The position numbers and the translations under genes are program-made. The notes beneath the pieces were generated by a model. The model saw only the letters and a program-made list of their open reading frames with translations. It was not told where the DNA came from and did not search any database. Of a DNA stretch of 64,000 bases, positions 8,154 through 17,580 are shown piece by piece (position 1 is the first letter of the stretch; each line of letters begins with the position of its first letter). The DNA is from Nonlabens spongiae (GTDB lineage Bacteria > Bacteroidota > Bacteroidia > Flavobacteriales > Flavobacteriaceae): positions 3,162,501-3,226,500 of the forward strand of contig NZ_CP019344.1 of assembly GCF_002117125.1 (NCBI RefSeq), read 5' to 3'.

Positions 8154-8442
8154 GTTATATTGTTTCGAATTAGGTGATCTTATTGTTGAATTCGAAATTT
8201 AACCAAATTAAATTATTGATTATCTTAGCTAGATCTTAAATAACTAAGATCATCTGCATTTAAAATAATTTCTAAATCTAATTTAAGTCTAGTTTTTTTT
8301 GTTTCTCTCCCTGAAAGCAAGATTGAATCAACTTTCCTCTAGGCATAAATTATTTCTGGGCTTTTCTCTGTCTAGATTTCGTTAAAATGTAAGATATTTA
8401 AGATGAACTTCGTAGATTTACTTCCTTGTGATAAAATTGCTT
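8154..8442. other. Intergenic region ahead of the adhesin gene
   Basis: AT-rich, native-looking composition. I see no full TAnnTTTG box for the rightward adhesin gene and no ORF worth calling; a near match (CAAATTAA at 8204-8211, minus strand) may serve the small lipoprotein gene. Confidence 0.4.
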
Positions 8443-11400
8443 ATGTCCATTACTACACCTTTTTTAAGCTTTAGATCAATACGTTATAAAGGATTTCTTT
8501 CTTGGCTCTTTTTTTTGTTGATATACTATTCAGAGTCTTCTACTAATCTTACACTGAACTTGTTTAGTGATTTTAATGAACTCGATAACGTTTCTCCAAG
8601 GCTATTGGAATCATTGCAAACTGACACCGACGGCGATGGGGTGGTTGACTCTGTCGACATCGACGATGACGGCGACGGCATCCTTGACGTTGACGAGGAC
8701 TCGTGCAGCGGCGCGTTGTCGGGAACCGGTAGCCTGAACTACGCCTTTTTTGACCAGCGTCCCTCGGGCAACAGCGTGGACAACATCCCTGCGTCCGGTT
8801 CGGCCCTGGCCACAGGCACGGTATCGAGCTTCAACGTGGCTAACCTCCAGTCATCGATCACCCCAGCCGACGGCAACACCTATTCGATCCGCTACAGCGG
8901 CGTGATCGAGATAGCCTTTGGCGGGAGCTATACCTTCTTCGTGAACAGCGACGACGGCTCGAAGCTGTTTGTCGACGGCACGGAGGTGGTGGACAACGAC
9001 GGCCGCCACCCCCCACGTGAGGAGTCGGGATCGATCACTCTTATGGCGGGTACGTATTCCCTTGAGGTCCTCTATTTTGACGACACCGGTGGTCAGATCC
9101 TCGAGGTGGAGTATTCCAGTTCCTCGATATCGCGGCGCTCCCTTCCCTTCTCGGTATTGGGTACGGGAACGGATTCTACCTGCGACGGTGACGGCGACGG
9201 TCTCGTGGACCGCCTTGACCTGGATTCGGACAATGACGGGATACCGGACAACGTCGAGGCCCAGGCGACTGTGGGCTACGTAGCCCCAAGCGGTCTGGAT
9301 GACGACGGCGATGGTCTTGACAATGCCTACGACGCGACGCCCAACGGGAGCAGTGACGGTTCCGGCAGCCTTGGCCTGACTCCGTTGAACACGGACGGCT
9401 CCGGCGAGGCTGACTACCGCGACCTCGACTCCGACGGCGACGGCCTCTTTGACATAGGGGAGTCCGGCCTGGGCCTTGTGGACGGCAACGCCGACGGGCG
9501 CACGGACGGCGTGGTGGGTGCCAACGGCCTTGACGCCGCCGTGGACACCTCGGACGACTACCTGGATCCCAACGGCATCGTGGACGTTCCCTCCGATGAC
9601 CTAACGGACTCCGACCTTGACGCGCTCTCTGGAGGGGACGTGGACTACAGGGACTCCGTTGACAGCGCGGTGGTCCTGGAGGCGGTGGATGATTCCTTGA
9701 CGGTTCCCCAGGGCGCCGACAGTACCGAGGCAATCAACGTATTGGACAACGATACCATAAACGGTTCTCCGGCGGACATCGCCCTTGTGGACCTGACTCA
9801 GCTTGGCACGGGCGATCCCGGCATCACCCTTGACGTTTCTACGGGAGCCCTGAGCGTGTCCCCCTCGGTCGCGGCCGGGAGCTATGTCCTGAGCTACAGG
9901 ATCTGCCAGTCGGGTTCGGCCACGAACTGCGATGATGCCATCGTATCGGTGACCGTGGAGGAAGACACCGACGGCGATGGGGTGGTTGACTCTGTCGACA
10001 TCGACGATGACGGCGACGGCATCCTTGACGTTGACGAGGACTCGTGCAGCGGCGCGTTGTCGGGAACCGGTAGCCTGAACTACGCCTTTTTTGACCAGCG
10101 TCCCTCGGGCAACAGCGTGGACAACATCCCTGCGTCCGGTTCGGCCCTGGCCACAGGCACGGTATCGAGCTTCAACGTGGCTAACCTCCAGTCATCGATC
10201 ACCCCAGCCGACGGCAACACCTATTCGATCCGCTACAGCGGCGTGATCGAGATAGCCTTTGGCGGGAGCTATACCTTCTTCGTGAACAGCGACGACGGCT
10301 CGAAGCTGTTTGTCGACGGCACGGAGGTGGTGGACAACGACGGCCGCCACCCCCCACGTGAGGAGTCGGGATCGATCACTCTTATGGCGGGTACGTATTC
10401 CCTTGAGGTCCTCTATTTTGACGACACCGGTGGTCAGATCCTCGAGGTGGAGTATTCCAGTTCCTCGATATCGCGGCGCTCCCTTCCCTTCTCGGTATTG
10501 GGTACGGGAACGGATTCTACCTGCGACGGTGACGGCGACGGTCTCGTGGACCGCCTTGACCTGGATTCGGACAATGACGGGATACCGGACAACGTCGAGG
10601 CCCAGGCGACTGTGGGCTACGTAGCCCCAAGCGGTCTGGATGACGACGGCGATGGTCTTGACAATGCCTACGACGCGACGCCCAACGGGAGCAGTGACGG
10701 TTCCGGCAGCCTTGGCCTGACTCCGTTGAACACGGACGGCTCCGGCGAGGCTGACTACCGCGACCTCGACTCCGACGGCGACGGCCTCTTTGACATAGGG
10801 GAGTCCGGCCTGGGCCTTGTGGACGGCAACGCCGACGGGCGCACGGACGGCGTGGTGGGTGCCAACGGCCTTGACGCCGCCGTGGACACCTCGGACGACT
10901 ACCTGGATCCCAACGGCATCGTGGACGTTCCCTCCGATGACCTAACGGACTCCGACCTTGACGCGCTCTCTGGAGGGGACGTGGACTACAGGGACTCCGT
11001 TGACAGCGCGGTGGTCCTGGAGGCGGTGGATGATTCCTTGACGGTTCCCCAGGGCGCCGACAGTACCGAGGCAATCAACGTATTGGACAACGATACCATA
11101 AACGGTTCTCCGGCGGACATCGCCCTTGTGGACCTGACTCAGCTTGGCACGGGCGATCCCGGCATCACCCTTGACGTTTCTACGGGAGCCCTGAGCGTGT
11201 CCCCCTCGGTCGCGGCCGGGAGCTATGTCCTGAGCTACAGGATCTGCCAGTCGGGTTCGGCCACGAACTGCGATGATGCCATCGTATCGGTGACCGTGGA
11301 GGAAGACACCGACGGCGATGGGGTGGTTGACTCTGTCGACATCGACGATGACGGCGACGGCATCCTTGACGTTGACGAGGACTCGTGCAGCGGCGCGTTG

Positions 11401-14244
11401 TCGGGAACCGGTAGCCTGAACTACGCCTTTTTTGACCAGCGTCCCTCGGGCAACAGCGTGGACAACATCCCTGCGTCCGGTTCGGCCCTGGCCACAGGCA
11501 CGGTATCGAGCTTCAACGTGGCTAACCTCCAGTCATCGATCACCCCAGCCGACGGCAACACCTATTCGATCCGCTACAGCGGCGTGATCGAGATAGCCTT
11601 TGGCGGGAGCTATACCTTCTTCGTGAACAGCGACGACGGCTCGAAGCTGTTTGTCGACGGCACGGAGGTGGTGGACAACGACGGCCGCCACCCCCCACGT
11701 GAGGAGTCGGGATCGATCACTCTTATGGCGGGTACGTATTCCCTTGAGGTCCTCTATTTTGACGACACCGGTGGTCAGATCCTCGAGGTGGAGTATTCCA
11801 GTTCCTCGATATCGCGGCGCTCCCTTCCCTTCTCGGTATTGGGTACGGGAACGGATTCTACCTGCGACGGTGACGGCGACGGTCTCGTGGACCGCCTTGA
11901 CCTGGATTCGGACAATGACGGGATACCGGACAACGTCGAGGCCCAGGCGACTGTGGGCTACGTAGCCCCAAGCGGTCTGGATGACGACGGCGATGGTCTT
12001 GACAATGCCTACGACGCGACGCCCAACGGGAGCAGTGACGGTTCCGGCAGCCTTGGCCTGACTCCGTTGAACACGGACGGCTCCGGCGAGGCTGACTACC
12101 GCGACCTCGACTCCGACGGCGACGGCCTCTTTGACATAGGGGAGTCCGGCCTGGGCCTTGTGGACGGCAACGCCGACGGGCGCACGGACGGCGTGGTGGG
12201 TGCCAACGGCCTTGACGCCGCCGTGGACACCTCGGACGACTACCTGGATCCCAACGGCATCGTGGACGTTCCCTCCGATGACCTAACGGACTCCGACCTT
12301 GACGCGCTCTCTGGAGGGGACGTGGACTACAGGGATGTCAATAATGATCAAGATACGGACGGTGATGGTGTAGCAGATCGACTTGACGTAGATGATGATA
12401 ATGACGGTATACTTGATGCCACTGAAGAACAATGTGAATCCTCAACAGCACTTGTTAGCGCAATTAGTGACTCTAATATTCAGAGTGGTCAGGGAGGAGT
12501 TGTGCAAATCAATGATGGAATTGTAAGTGCAAATTCTGGAGTAGCTATGAATAATGTTTCGCATTACTTTGTAATAGATTTGGGCTCTACATTAAGTCCT
12601 GGATCTATCATCAGGTTTGATTGGTGGACAAATAATGGAGCTAATAGACAACATACAATTACTGAAGTTTCCTCATCTTCAGGTTCAGCTTCTGGATCAA
12701 ATCCATTAATTGTAAACTATCCTAATTCAAGCGATCAAAACTTTTACGAATACAGTCTAGCCGGTTTTTCACGGTACATACTGGTTGATATGACAAGAAG
12801 ATCAGCTGGTAGAGTAGAAATATTAGAAGCTACAATAACAAGCATTTGCAATTCAGACTCTGATGGTGATGGTATAGTGAACAGTCTTGACCTGGACTCA
12901 GACAACGACGGCATACCGGACAACATTGAATCACAATCTACAGTGGGGTATATTGCCCCAAGCGGTCTAGATGATGATGGAGATGGTCTTGACAATGCCT
13001 ACGATGCAACTCCTAATGGAAATGCTAATGGTGATGGAAGTATTGGTATAACTCCAGAGAATACGGACGGCACGGACCTTCCTGACTATCTGGATACCGA
13101 CTCCGACAACGATGGTCTTTTTGACATAGACGAGAGCGGAGACGGTCTGACGGATTCAAATGGCGATGGCCGCACGGACGGAGTAGTAGGCAACAACGGT
13201 CTTGAAGATACCGTGGATGATCCTGTGGCCGGTGATGGCTATGACGATCCAAGCGGTAAGTATGACGACACCCAGACGGACAACTTCACCGATACCGATG
13301 GAGATGTTCTTGCGGGAGGTGACGTGGACTATAGGGATGTTCTTGACTTTGATGTGGACATGCCTACACAGACCGTACTGGAGAACAATGCGTTCACTTC
13401 CGTGGCTCCCACCCTGACCAACTCACCCGGCGGCACGATTACCTATAGCCTGGGTGGTGTTGACGCAGCGGACTTCACGATCGACCCTGTAACGGGAGTA
13501 GTGAGCATGGTGGCGCGGGACTTCGAGAACCCGGTTGATGACAATACCAACAACTTCTACAACCTCACGATCATTGCGACCTCGAGCGTGGGCCCGGTTG
13601 CCACGGATGACTTCACGGTAATCGTTAACAACGAATGCGAGGATATAGACGTGGTACAGAACAAGTTGAGGGCAACGGATCCGATAGGCGTTGCCTCCAG
13701 CAGTGACAACGCGGTGCTACAGGTCGAGGTTACCGATGCCAGTGGAGCTCCGAGATCAGGCGTTCAGGTGAGCATAAGCCTCGAGAGCGGCAGCGCGAGC
13801 TTCGTGACGGCCAGCACGGGAACCACAGATGCCAGTGGATTGTTCAGTGCGACGGTATCGAGCACGGTCGTGGGCACGCCTACCTTCTCCGCGAGGTATG
13901 CCGCTACCACCGGAGCACCAGATACCGATGTGGAACTGGGCAACCCGACACCGGTGAGGTTCCTATCCAGCATCGACGACAGGGAAGCCTGTGGAGAGGT
14001 AGGAATAGCCGTGAGCATGCCACACCCATCATCGGTACTTGAGGTATTCAGTGAGGACAAGGGAGTGCTCATACCTAGCGTGGCCCTGTTGAGCTGTTCG
14101 GATACCAGTACGATCCCTAATCCAGCGACTTCACTGCTTGTCTACAACACAAACGCGAGTCCTTCTTTAGGTGTAGGTTTTGTGTTCTTCGATGGTGCAG
14201 AGTGGAGGAGTATCTGTCTGGAACGTGATCAGTTGAGGCAGTAG
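8443..14244 (+). CDS. Giant repeat-built surface adhesin-like protein (PA14, TSP3, Ig-like, cadherin-like, tail-fibre-like module)
   Basis: About 1933 aa from the ATG at 8443 (an upstream GTG at 8428 is possible). After a hydrophobic export segment (about residues 22-33) come two full 447-aa units and one partial unit (about residues 61-507, 508-954, 955-1298). Each starts with Asp-rich calcium-binding DxDxDG repeats, continues with a PA14-like domain ([12 protein letters not shown]), more thrombospondin-3-like repeats, and, in the full units, an Ig-like domain ([11 protein letters not shown]). A non-repeated stretch follows with a different beta domain and TSP3 repeats, then a cadherin-like domain, an invasin-like domain and a C-terminal module ([25 protein letters not shown]). 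Codon use in the repeats is far more GC-rich than in neighbouring genes. I see no type IX C-terminal sorting signal. A calcium-stiffened surface adhesin is the inferred role. Confidence 0.8.
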   Translation: MSITTPFLSFRSIRYKGFLSWLFFLLIYYSESSTNLTLNLFSDFNELDNVSPRLLESLQTDTDGDGVVDSVDIDDDGDGILDVDEDSCSGALSGTGSLNYAFFDQRPSGNSVDNIPASGSALATGTVSSFNVANLQSSITPADGNTYSIRYSGVIEIAFGGSYTFFVNSDDGSKLFVDGTEVVDNDGRHPPREESGSITLMAGTYSLEVLYFDDTGGQILEVEYSSSSISRRSLPFSVLGTGTDSTCDGDGDGLVDRLDLDSDNDGIPDNVEAQATVGYVAPSGLDDDGDGLDNAYDATPNGSSDGSGSLGLTPLNTDGSGEADYRDLDSDGDGLFDIGESGLGLVDGNADGRTDGVVGANGLDAAVDTSDDYLDPNGIVDVPSDDLTDSDLDALSGGDVDYRDSVDSAVVLEAVDDSLTVPQGADSTEAINVLDNDTINGSPADIALVDLTQLGTGDPGITLDVSTGALSVSPSVAAGSYVLSYRICQSGSATNCDDAIVSVTVEEDTDGDGVVDSVDIDDDGDGILDVDEDSCSGALSGTGSLNYAFFDQRPSGNSVDNIPASGSALATGTVSSFNVANLQSSITPADGNTYSIRYSGVIEIAFGGSYTFFVNSDDGSKLFVDGTEVVDNDGRHPPREESGSITLMAGTYSLEVLYFDDTGGQILEVEYSSSSISRRSLPFSVLGTGTDSTCDGDGDGLVDRLDLDSDNDGIPDNVEAQATVGYVAPSGLDDDGDGLDNAYDATPNGSSDGSGSLGLTPLNTDGSGEADYRDLDSDGDGLFDIGESGLGLVDGNADGRTDGVVGANGLDAAVDTSDDYLDPNGIVDVPSDDLTDSDLDALSGGDVDYRDSVDSAVVLEAVDDSLTVPQGADSTEAINVLDNDTINGSPADIALVDLTQLGTGDPGITLDVSTGALSVSPSVAAGSYVLSYRICQSGSATNCDDAIVSVTVEEDTDGDGVVDSVDIDDDGDGILDVDEDSCSGALSGTGSLNYAFFDQRPSGNSVDNIPASGSALATGTVSSFNVANLQSSITPADGNTYSIRYSGVIEIAFGGSYTFFVNSDDGSKLFVDGTEVVDNDGRHPPREESGSITLMAGTYSLEVLYFDDTGGQILEVEYSSSSISRRSLPFSVLGTGTDSTCDGDGDGLVDRLDLDSDNDGIPDNVEAQATVGYVAPSGLDDDGDGLDNAYDATPNGSSDGSGSLGLTPLNTDGSGEADYRDLDSDGDGLFDIGESGLGLVDGNADGRTDGVVGANGLDAAVDTSDDYLDPNGIVDVPSDDLTDSDLDALSGGDVDYRDVNNDQDTDGDGVADRLDVDDDNDGILDATEEQCESSTALVSAISDSNIQSGQGGVVQINDGIVSANSGVAMNNVSHYFVIDLGSTLSPGSIIRFDWWTNNGANRQHTITEVSSSSGSASGSNPLIVNYPNSSDQNFYEYSLAGFSRYILVDMTRRSAGRVEILEATITSICNSDSDGDGIVNSLDLDSDNDGIPDNIESQSTVGYIAPSGLDDDGDGLDNAYDATPNGNANGDGSIGITPENTDGTDLPDYLDTDSDNDGLFDIDESGDGLTDSNGDGRTDGVVGNNGLEDTVDDPVAGDGYDDPSGKYDDTQTDNFTDTDGDVLAGGDVDYRDVLDFDVDMPTQTVLENNAFTSVAPTLTNSPGGTITYSLGGVDAADFTIDPVTGVVSMVARDFENPVDDNTNNFYNLTIIATSSVGPVATDDFTVIVNNECEDIDVVQNKLRATDPIGVASSSDNAVLQVEVTDASGAPRSGVQVSISLESGSASFVTASTGTTDASGLFSATVSSTVVGTPTFSARYAATTGAPDTDVELGNPTPVRFLSSIDDREACGEVGIAVSMPHPSSVLEVFSEDKGVLIPSVALLSCSDTSTIPNPATSLLVYNTNASPSLGVGFVFFDGAEWRSICLERDQLRQ
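8623..9963. repeat. Long in-frame tandem repeat, unit 1 (1341 bp)
   Basis: First of two full 1341-bp units, beginning GACACCGACGGCGATGG. I find no difference from unit 2 in the stretches compared. Length is 447 codons exactly. Confidence 0.9.
9964..11304. repeat. Long in-frame tandem repeat, unit 2 (1341 bp)
   Basis: Second full unit, abutting unit 1 and unit 3 without spacer. Confidence 0.9.
11305..12335. repeat. Long in-frame tandem repeat, partial unit 3 (1031 bp)
   Basis: Matches the first 1031 bp of the unit, then diverges abruptly after CTACAGGGA into AT-rich sequence. The Ig-like part of the unit is missing. Confidence 0.9.
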
Positions 14245-14261
14245 ATTTCAAATTTCGGTCT

Positions 14262-14277
14262 CGCTTTCGCGGAAGCG
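14262..14277. repeat. Dispersed palindrome, one-mismatch copy between the adhesin and its neighbour
   Basis: CGCTTTCGCGGAAGCG, differing from the palindrome by one base, 17 bp after the adhesin stop. Confidence 0.75.
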
Positions 14278-14303
14278 GGACCCAACAAAACATAGAACCG
14301 GGC

Positions 14304-15317
14304 ATGGACCCAAAACGAATCTTGAGAATGGATTACCAAAACAAAAGAAACCCAAATAGTTCCAAAACCGGCAACCAGTCGTCATTTGGACTCATGTTGT
14401 CCCTTTTGCTGCTACCGCTCTCGCTCATGGCGCAGTTCAGCGTCGACAGCTACGGCGACCAGGGCGTGAACGAGAACGTTGCCTACACCAGCCCGGCGGC
14501 AAGCATCACGGGCACACCGGTGGGCACGGTTACCTACAGCCTTTCCGGTCCTGATGCGTCCCTATTCACGATCAACTCCTCAAACGGAGTGGTGAGCATG
14601 GTGGAGCGCGACTACGAGTCGCCCCTGGATACTGATGGGAACAACCTCTACAGCGTGACGGTGGTGGGTACGGACTCTGACACCAACACGTCGGAGCGCG
14701 AGCTGGACGTGGTGGTCTTTAACGACTGCAGTGCGAGCGACACCCCACAGATGTTCAAGCTGTCCGCTCCGGACTCGCTTGGGGATACGATGGGCGACAC
14801 GGCAACGCTGCGCATAAGCCTGATAGGAAGTGGCGGCGTCCCACAGGATGGAGTCGCGGTGATGTTTGTGAAGACCAGTGGGCCTGCCAGCATCACGAGT
14901 CCGAGCGGCACGACCAATGCCTCGGGTATCTACGAGAGTACGGTAACCTCGGCAAGTGCGGGCGTATCGGAGTTCACGGCCATGTACGACACTACAGGGA
15001 ACGGTACGCCAGATACGACGGTGACCCTGGGATCGCCCACCGCGATACAGTTCACGACCGATGTGTCCAGCTTCAATACGGGTGGCCACGTTGGAATAGG
15101 TACGGAGACTCCAGACAGTTCAACGGTGCTTGAAGTTGCCGGTACGGATAAAGGGGTATTGATCCCCAGGGTGGCGCTTACCGGTACGGCGGATACGGCC
15201 ACGATAACCAATCCCGCGGTATCACTGTTGGTATACAACACGGCAGCCGTTGGTGGCCTGGAGGTCGGTTTCGTGTTCTGGGATGGTAGCGAGTGGAAGA
15301 GCGTCTGTGCGCGATAG
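14304..15317 (+). CDS. Secreted cadherin-like / invasin-like protein sharing the adhesin C-terminal module
   Basis: A 337-aa protein with a signal peptide ending near LMAQ (an ATG at 14328 could also be the start). A cadherin-like domain follows (VNENVAYTSP to ERELDVVV), then an invasin Big_1-like domain (GVPQDGVAVMFVKTSG, TTNASGIYESTV), and a C-terminal module VGIGTETPDSSTVLEV, DKGVLIPRVALTG, SLLVYNT, GFVFWDGSEW. The last three parts are clear paralogues of the end of the giant protein upstream, so the gene looks like a shortened relative lacking the TSP3/PA14 repeats. The body is GC-rich while the first ~90 bp is AT-rich. The C-terminal module resembles that of Bacteroidetes phage-tail-fibre-like proteins, from memory. 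Confidence 0.72.
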   Translation: MDPKRILRMDYQNKRNPNSSKTGNQSSFGLMLSLLLLPLSLMAQFSVDSYGDQGVNENVAYTSPAASITGTPVGTVTYSLSGPDASLFTINSSNGVVSMVERDYESPLDTDGNNLYSVTVVGTDSDTNTSERELDVVVFNDCSASDTPQMFKLSAPDSLGDTMGDTATLRISLIGSGGVPQDGVAVMFVKTSGPASITSPSGTTNASGIYESTVTSASAGVSEFTAMYDTTGNGTPDTTVTLGSPTAIQFTTDVSSFNTGGHVGIGTETPDSSTVLEVAGTDKGVLIPRVALTGTADTATITNPAVSLLVYNTAAVGGLEVGFVFWDGSEWKSVCAR

Positions 15318-15428
15318 GAGATCAAAGACCTAGAATTGAGCAACGTAAGAACGTTGGTAAACTATAATCAATTAAACCATAAGTGGTCGCTCCTGAAAGG
15401 GAAGGATCGTAAAAGATAGAAGCAAGAG

Positions 15429-16076
15429 ATGAGAAAAAACAGGTTGATATTAGCGATGGCATCCTTATGCATGGCAGTAGGCCTTGCAGATACCGGGCTG
15501 GATAGGGGCAGGCCCGATCTGGAGCAGTCCCGTTTTGAGGCCGTGGATGCGGTGGGAGATATGCTGGGCGATGGTGGCCAGGTGGGACTTACCCTAAGGG
15601 ATACTGAAGGCCAGCTTATGCCGGGAGTATCGGTACGCCTGACGGTGGAGAGTGGGGAGGCAACCCTTGCAACGGTGAATGGAAAGACCGATGGATCGGG
15701 AAGGTTTGAGAGCTTTCTCTTCAGCAGGGTACAGACCGTGGCCGTGGTACGTGCGGAAGTGGATACGGACGGAGATGGAGTGGTGGACCGAGCGCTCGCG
15801 CAAAGATCCACGGTTGCATTTATAGACAGCCTTGCGCTCAATACGGGCGTGGGCATCAACATCGATACCCCTGACGATAGTGCGGTACTCCACGTGAACT
15901 CCAGCAACAGGGGCGTGATGATCCCAAGGGTGGCACTACAGGGCTGTTCAGATCGCGTGACGATCCTGGATCCCGCAACTTCCCTGCTGGTATTCAACAC
16001 AAATGCCTCCGACTCACTCAAGGTAGGCTACGCCTACTTCAATGGTACGGACTGGGTGAACTTCTTGTTTGACTGA
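15429..16076 (+). CDS. Short secreted protein with invasin-like domain and the same C-terminal module
   Basis: A 215-aa protein with an N-terminal hydrophobic signal (MRKNRLILAMASLCMAV). It has an invasin-like domain (GQLMPGVSVRLTVESG, KTDGSGRFESF), one DTDGDGVVD calcium loop, and the C-terminal module GVGINIDTPDDSAVLHV, NRGVMIPRVALQG, SLLVFNT, GYAYFNGTDW. It is the third consecutive gene with this ending, each shorter than the one before. GC-rich like its neighbour. A strong terminator follows 25 bp after the stop, so the three genes may form one transcription unit. Function unknown; a surface role is inferred from export signal and domains. Confidence 0.7.
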   Translation: MRKNRLILAMASLCMAVGLADTGLDRGRPDLEQSRFEAVDAVGDMLGDGGQVGLTLRDTEGQLMPGVSVRLTVESGEATLATVNGKTDGSGRFESFLFSRVQTVAVVRAEVDTDGDGVVDRALAQRSTVAFIDSLALNTGVGINIDTPDDSAVLHVNSSNRGVMIPRVALQGCSDRVTILDPATSLLVFNTNASDSLKVGYAYFNGTDWVNFLFD

Positions 16077-16100
16077 GTCCTGAAACTGACTACATAGATA

Positions 16101-16129
16101 AAAAGCGATCCAGTTGGATCGCTTTTTTT
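16101..16129 (+). terminator. Terminator of the adhesin gene cluster
   Basis: Perfect 11-bp stem AAAAGCGATCC / GGATCGCTTTT with loop AGTT, followed by more T residues. Confidence 0.9.
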
Positions 16130-16132
16130 ATC

Positions 16133-16157
16133 AAAAAGAGCCGCTTTAAAGCGGCTC
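16133..16157 (-). terminator. Terminator of the 76-aa lipoprotein gene
   Basis: Self-complementary GAGCCGCTTTAAAGCGGCTC followed on the minus strand by TTTTT; it faces the previous terminator. Confidence 0.85.
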
Positions 16158-16175
16158 TCAATTGAATTCAGGTGC

Positions 16176-16406
16176 TTAGTTATCATCACCTATTTCATCT
16201 ATTTCTTCATCTATTTCCTCGTTGACCTCTTCATCAACTGCTTTACCTGCTCTTTCAAGGATTCCTTCGGTTTCCTCAGCAGCTTCTTCTGTTTCAATTT
16301 CAACCTCTTTGATAACGGTTTCAGTTTCTTTTTCAGTCTCACGACAAGATGTAAATCCAGCGGCTGATAAAAAGATTGCAAAAAATGTGTAAAATACTTG
16401 TTTCAT
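16176..16406 (-). CDS. Small acidic SCRE lipoprotein (76 aa)
   Basis: A 76-aa protein with signal peptide and a lipidation site in GFTSC (Cys21), followed by RETEKETETVIKEVEIE and a Glu/Asp-rich tail that should be helical. It is a sister of the next gene (SCRETTEKEVE) and of the 55-aa lipoprotein at 7986-8153. Preceded by a good promoter (TAGATTTG, TTG at 23 bp) and followed by its own terminator, so it is expressed on its own. Strongly negative mature chain with no recognisable domain. Function unknown; periplasmic or outer-membrane tethered. Confidence 0.8.
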   Translation of the reverse strand: MKQVFYTFFAIFLSAAGFTSCRETEKETETVIKEVEIETEEAAEETEGILERAGKAVDEEVNEEIDEEIDEIGDDN

Positions 16407-16425
16407 GTCAATTGATTTGTGTGAT

Positions 16426-16459
16426 CAAATCTAGATATTCTCCCATACCAGTTGCTCAA
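16426..16459 (-). promoter_or_regulatory. Promoter of the 76-aa lipoprotein gene
   Basis: Minus strand: TTG (16459-16457), 23 bp, TAGATTTG (16433-16426), 19 bp before the ATG. Confidence 0.6.
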
Positions 16460-16469
16460 AATATTTCAT

Positions 16470-16491
16470 AAAAAAAGCCGCTCAGAGCGGC
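16470..16491 (-). terminator. Terminator of the 91-aa lipoprotein gene
   Basis: Stem GCCGCT / AGCGGC (16477-16491) followed on the minus strand by seven T residues. Confidence 0.85.
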
Positions 16492-16517
16492 ATTTCTTAA
16501 ATTTAGAATGGTAATGA

Positions 16518-16793
16518 CTACATGTCGTCGTCCATTCCATCAGTTTCTTCTTCTACTTCATTTTCTATGTCCTCAGCACCTTCTTCAAGGTCATTTTCTA
16601 TTTCTTCAGCTCCTTGTTCCATGGCATCACCCATTTCTTCCATCTCATTTTCCATATCTTCTCCTACTTCCTCCATGTCGTTTTCCATCTCGTTCATTTC
16701 AGTCTCGACTTCTTTTTCTGTAGTCTCACGACAAGATGTGAATACGGCAGTTGCAGAAAATAAAAGGGCTAGTGTTAGTACTACTTTTTTCAT
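16518..16793 (-). CDS. Small acidic SCRE lipoprotein (91 aa) with heptad-like EM/DME repeats
   Basis: A 91-aa protein with signal peptide and lipidation Cys21 in FTSC, then RETTEKEVETEMNEMEND and a run of alternating Met/Glu/Asp segments that would form a highly acidic helix or coiled coil. It is a paralogue of the 76-aa gene next to it. It has its own promoter (TAGTTTTG box 16825-16818) and terminator. The composition, almost only E, D, M, A, G and V after the Cys, is unusual. No function recognised. Confidence 0.8.
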   Translation of the reverse strand: MKKVVLTLALLFSATAVFTSCRETTEKEVETEMNEMENDMEEVGEDMENEMEEMGDAMEQGAEEIENDLEEGAEDIENEVEEETDGMDDDM

Positions 16794-16817
16794 AATAAAG
16801 ATTGTTGTTTAATTCAC

Positions 16818-16851
16818 CAAAACTATAAAGATTTCAGCAAAATCTTACCAA
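16818..16851 (-). promoter_or_regulatory. Promoter of the 91-aa lipoprotein gene
   Basis: Minus strand: TTG (16851-16849), 23 bp, TAGTTTTG (16825-16818), 24 bp before the ATG. Confidence 0.55.
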
Positions 16852-16872
16852 GAAATTGCAAATTTAGTTTAT

Positions 16873-16887
16873 GCTTTCGCGAAAGCG
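16873..16887. repeat. Dispersed palindrome, intergenic 15-bp copy
   Basis: GCTTTCGCGAAAGCG, about 28 bp before the DUF2461 start. Confidence 0.9.
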
Positions 16888-16915
16888 ATATAGATTTAAG
16901 CAAAATATTTAAAGA

Positions 16916-17575
16916 ATGAGCTTCTATAAGCTATATAATTTTTTGCGGGATCTCAATAATAACAATAATAAGGAATGGATGGATCAACATAGGCAACGCT
17001 ATCATGAAGTCCGTGACTGGTACATCGACTGGTTGAATGAACTCGACAAGGCACTTGCAGAAATTGATCCGGATTACACACCTACAGAAGGCCGTAAAGC
17101 AATCAACAGGATTAATAACAACTTACTTTATCATCCTAACAAGCCTATTTATAAAGATCACTTTGGCGCAGGTTTGGATTTGGGTGAAAATGGTAAACAA
17201 GGAGATTTTTATATTCACTTAGGGCTGGAGGAGTCTTTCCTTGCTGGAGGTTTTTATCATCCTAAAAAGCAGATTTTGAACTCTATCAGGGATGCGATCG
17301 ACTATGATGGAGAACGATACAAAGCAATAATCAATAGAGAGTCATTTAACGGGAAATTTGAAATCATCGACGATGGCGACTCGTTGAAAACAGCTCCCAA
17401 AGGCTTTTCTCAAGATCACAGACACATCGATTTACTTAGACAGAAAACTTTTGCAGTGCGACATGATGTGACACAAAAAGAGGTGACTACTGGGGATTTT
17501 CTTGAAAAATGTATTGATATCTACAAGGAAATGAAGCCTTTCAGAGATTATTTGAATAGGACTGTAACGGTCTAA
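16916..17575 (+). CDS. DUF2461 domain protein (TIGR02453 family)
   Basis: A 219-aa soluble protein. It shows the DUF2461 pattern: an N-terminal FLRDLNNNNNKEWMDQHR segment, RINNNLLYHPNKPIYKDHF in the middle, and a GGFYHPKKQIL strand. No signal peptide. The family is widespread in Bacteroidetes and has no assigned reaction. The gene stands alone, convergent with the carboxypeptidase-regulatory-like gene, with 5 bp between the stops. A palindrome copy lies in its leader region. Confidence 0.88.
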   Translation: MSFYKLYNFLRDLNNNNNKEWMDQHRQRYHEVRDWYIDWLNELDKALAEIDPDYTPTEGRKAINRINNNLLYHPNKPIYKDHFGAGLDLGENGKQGDFYIHLGLEESFLAGGFYHPKKQILNSIRDAIDYDGERYKAIINRESFNGKFEIIDDGDSLKTAPKGFSQDHRHIDLLRQKTFAVRHDVTQKEVTTGDFLEKCIDIYKEMKPFRDYLNRTVTV

Positions 17576-17580
17576 GAAAA

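Noticed and set aside
9176..11074. Arginine- and proline-rich 185-residue frames on the minus strand, present twice 1341 bp apart
   Set aside because: They mirror the GC-rich Asp/Gly codons of the adhesin in another frame, have no plausible protein features, and repeat only because the DNA repeats.
8623..12335. Possible CRISPR array or transposon terminal repeats
   Set aside because: The repeats are 1.3 kb, abutting and coding throughout; no short spaced repeats and no cas or transposase genes are present.
14580..15343. Minus-strand open frames opposite the 337-aa secreted protein
   Set aside because: They arise from the GC-rich composition; the plus strand has a signal peptide and recognisable domains.
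13900..16076. Type IX secretion C-terminal sorting domain on the adhesin proteins
   Set aside because: The shared ending does not show the usual sorting-domain pattern (gly-rich strand pairs and a final basic motif); it looks like a fibre-type module instead.
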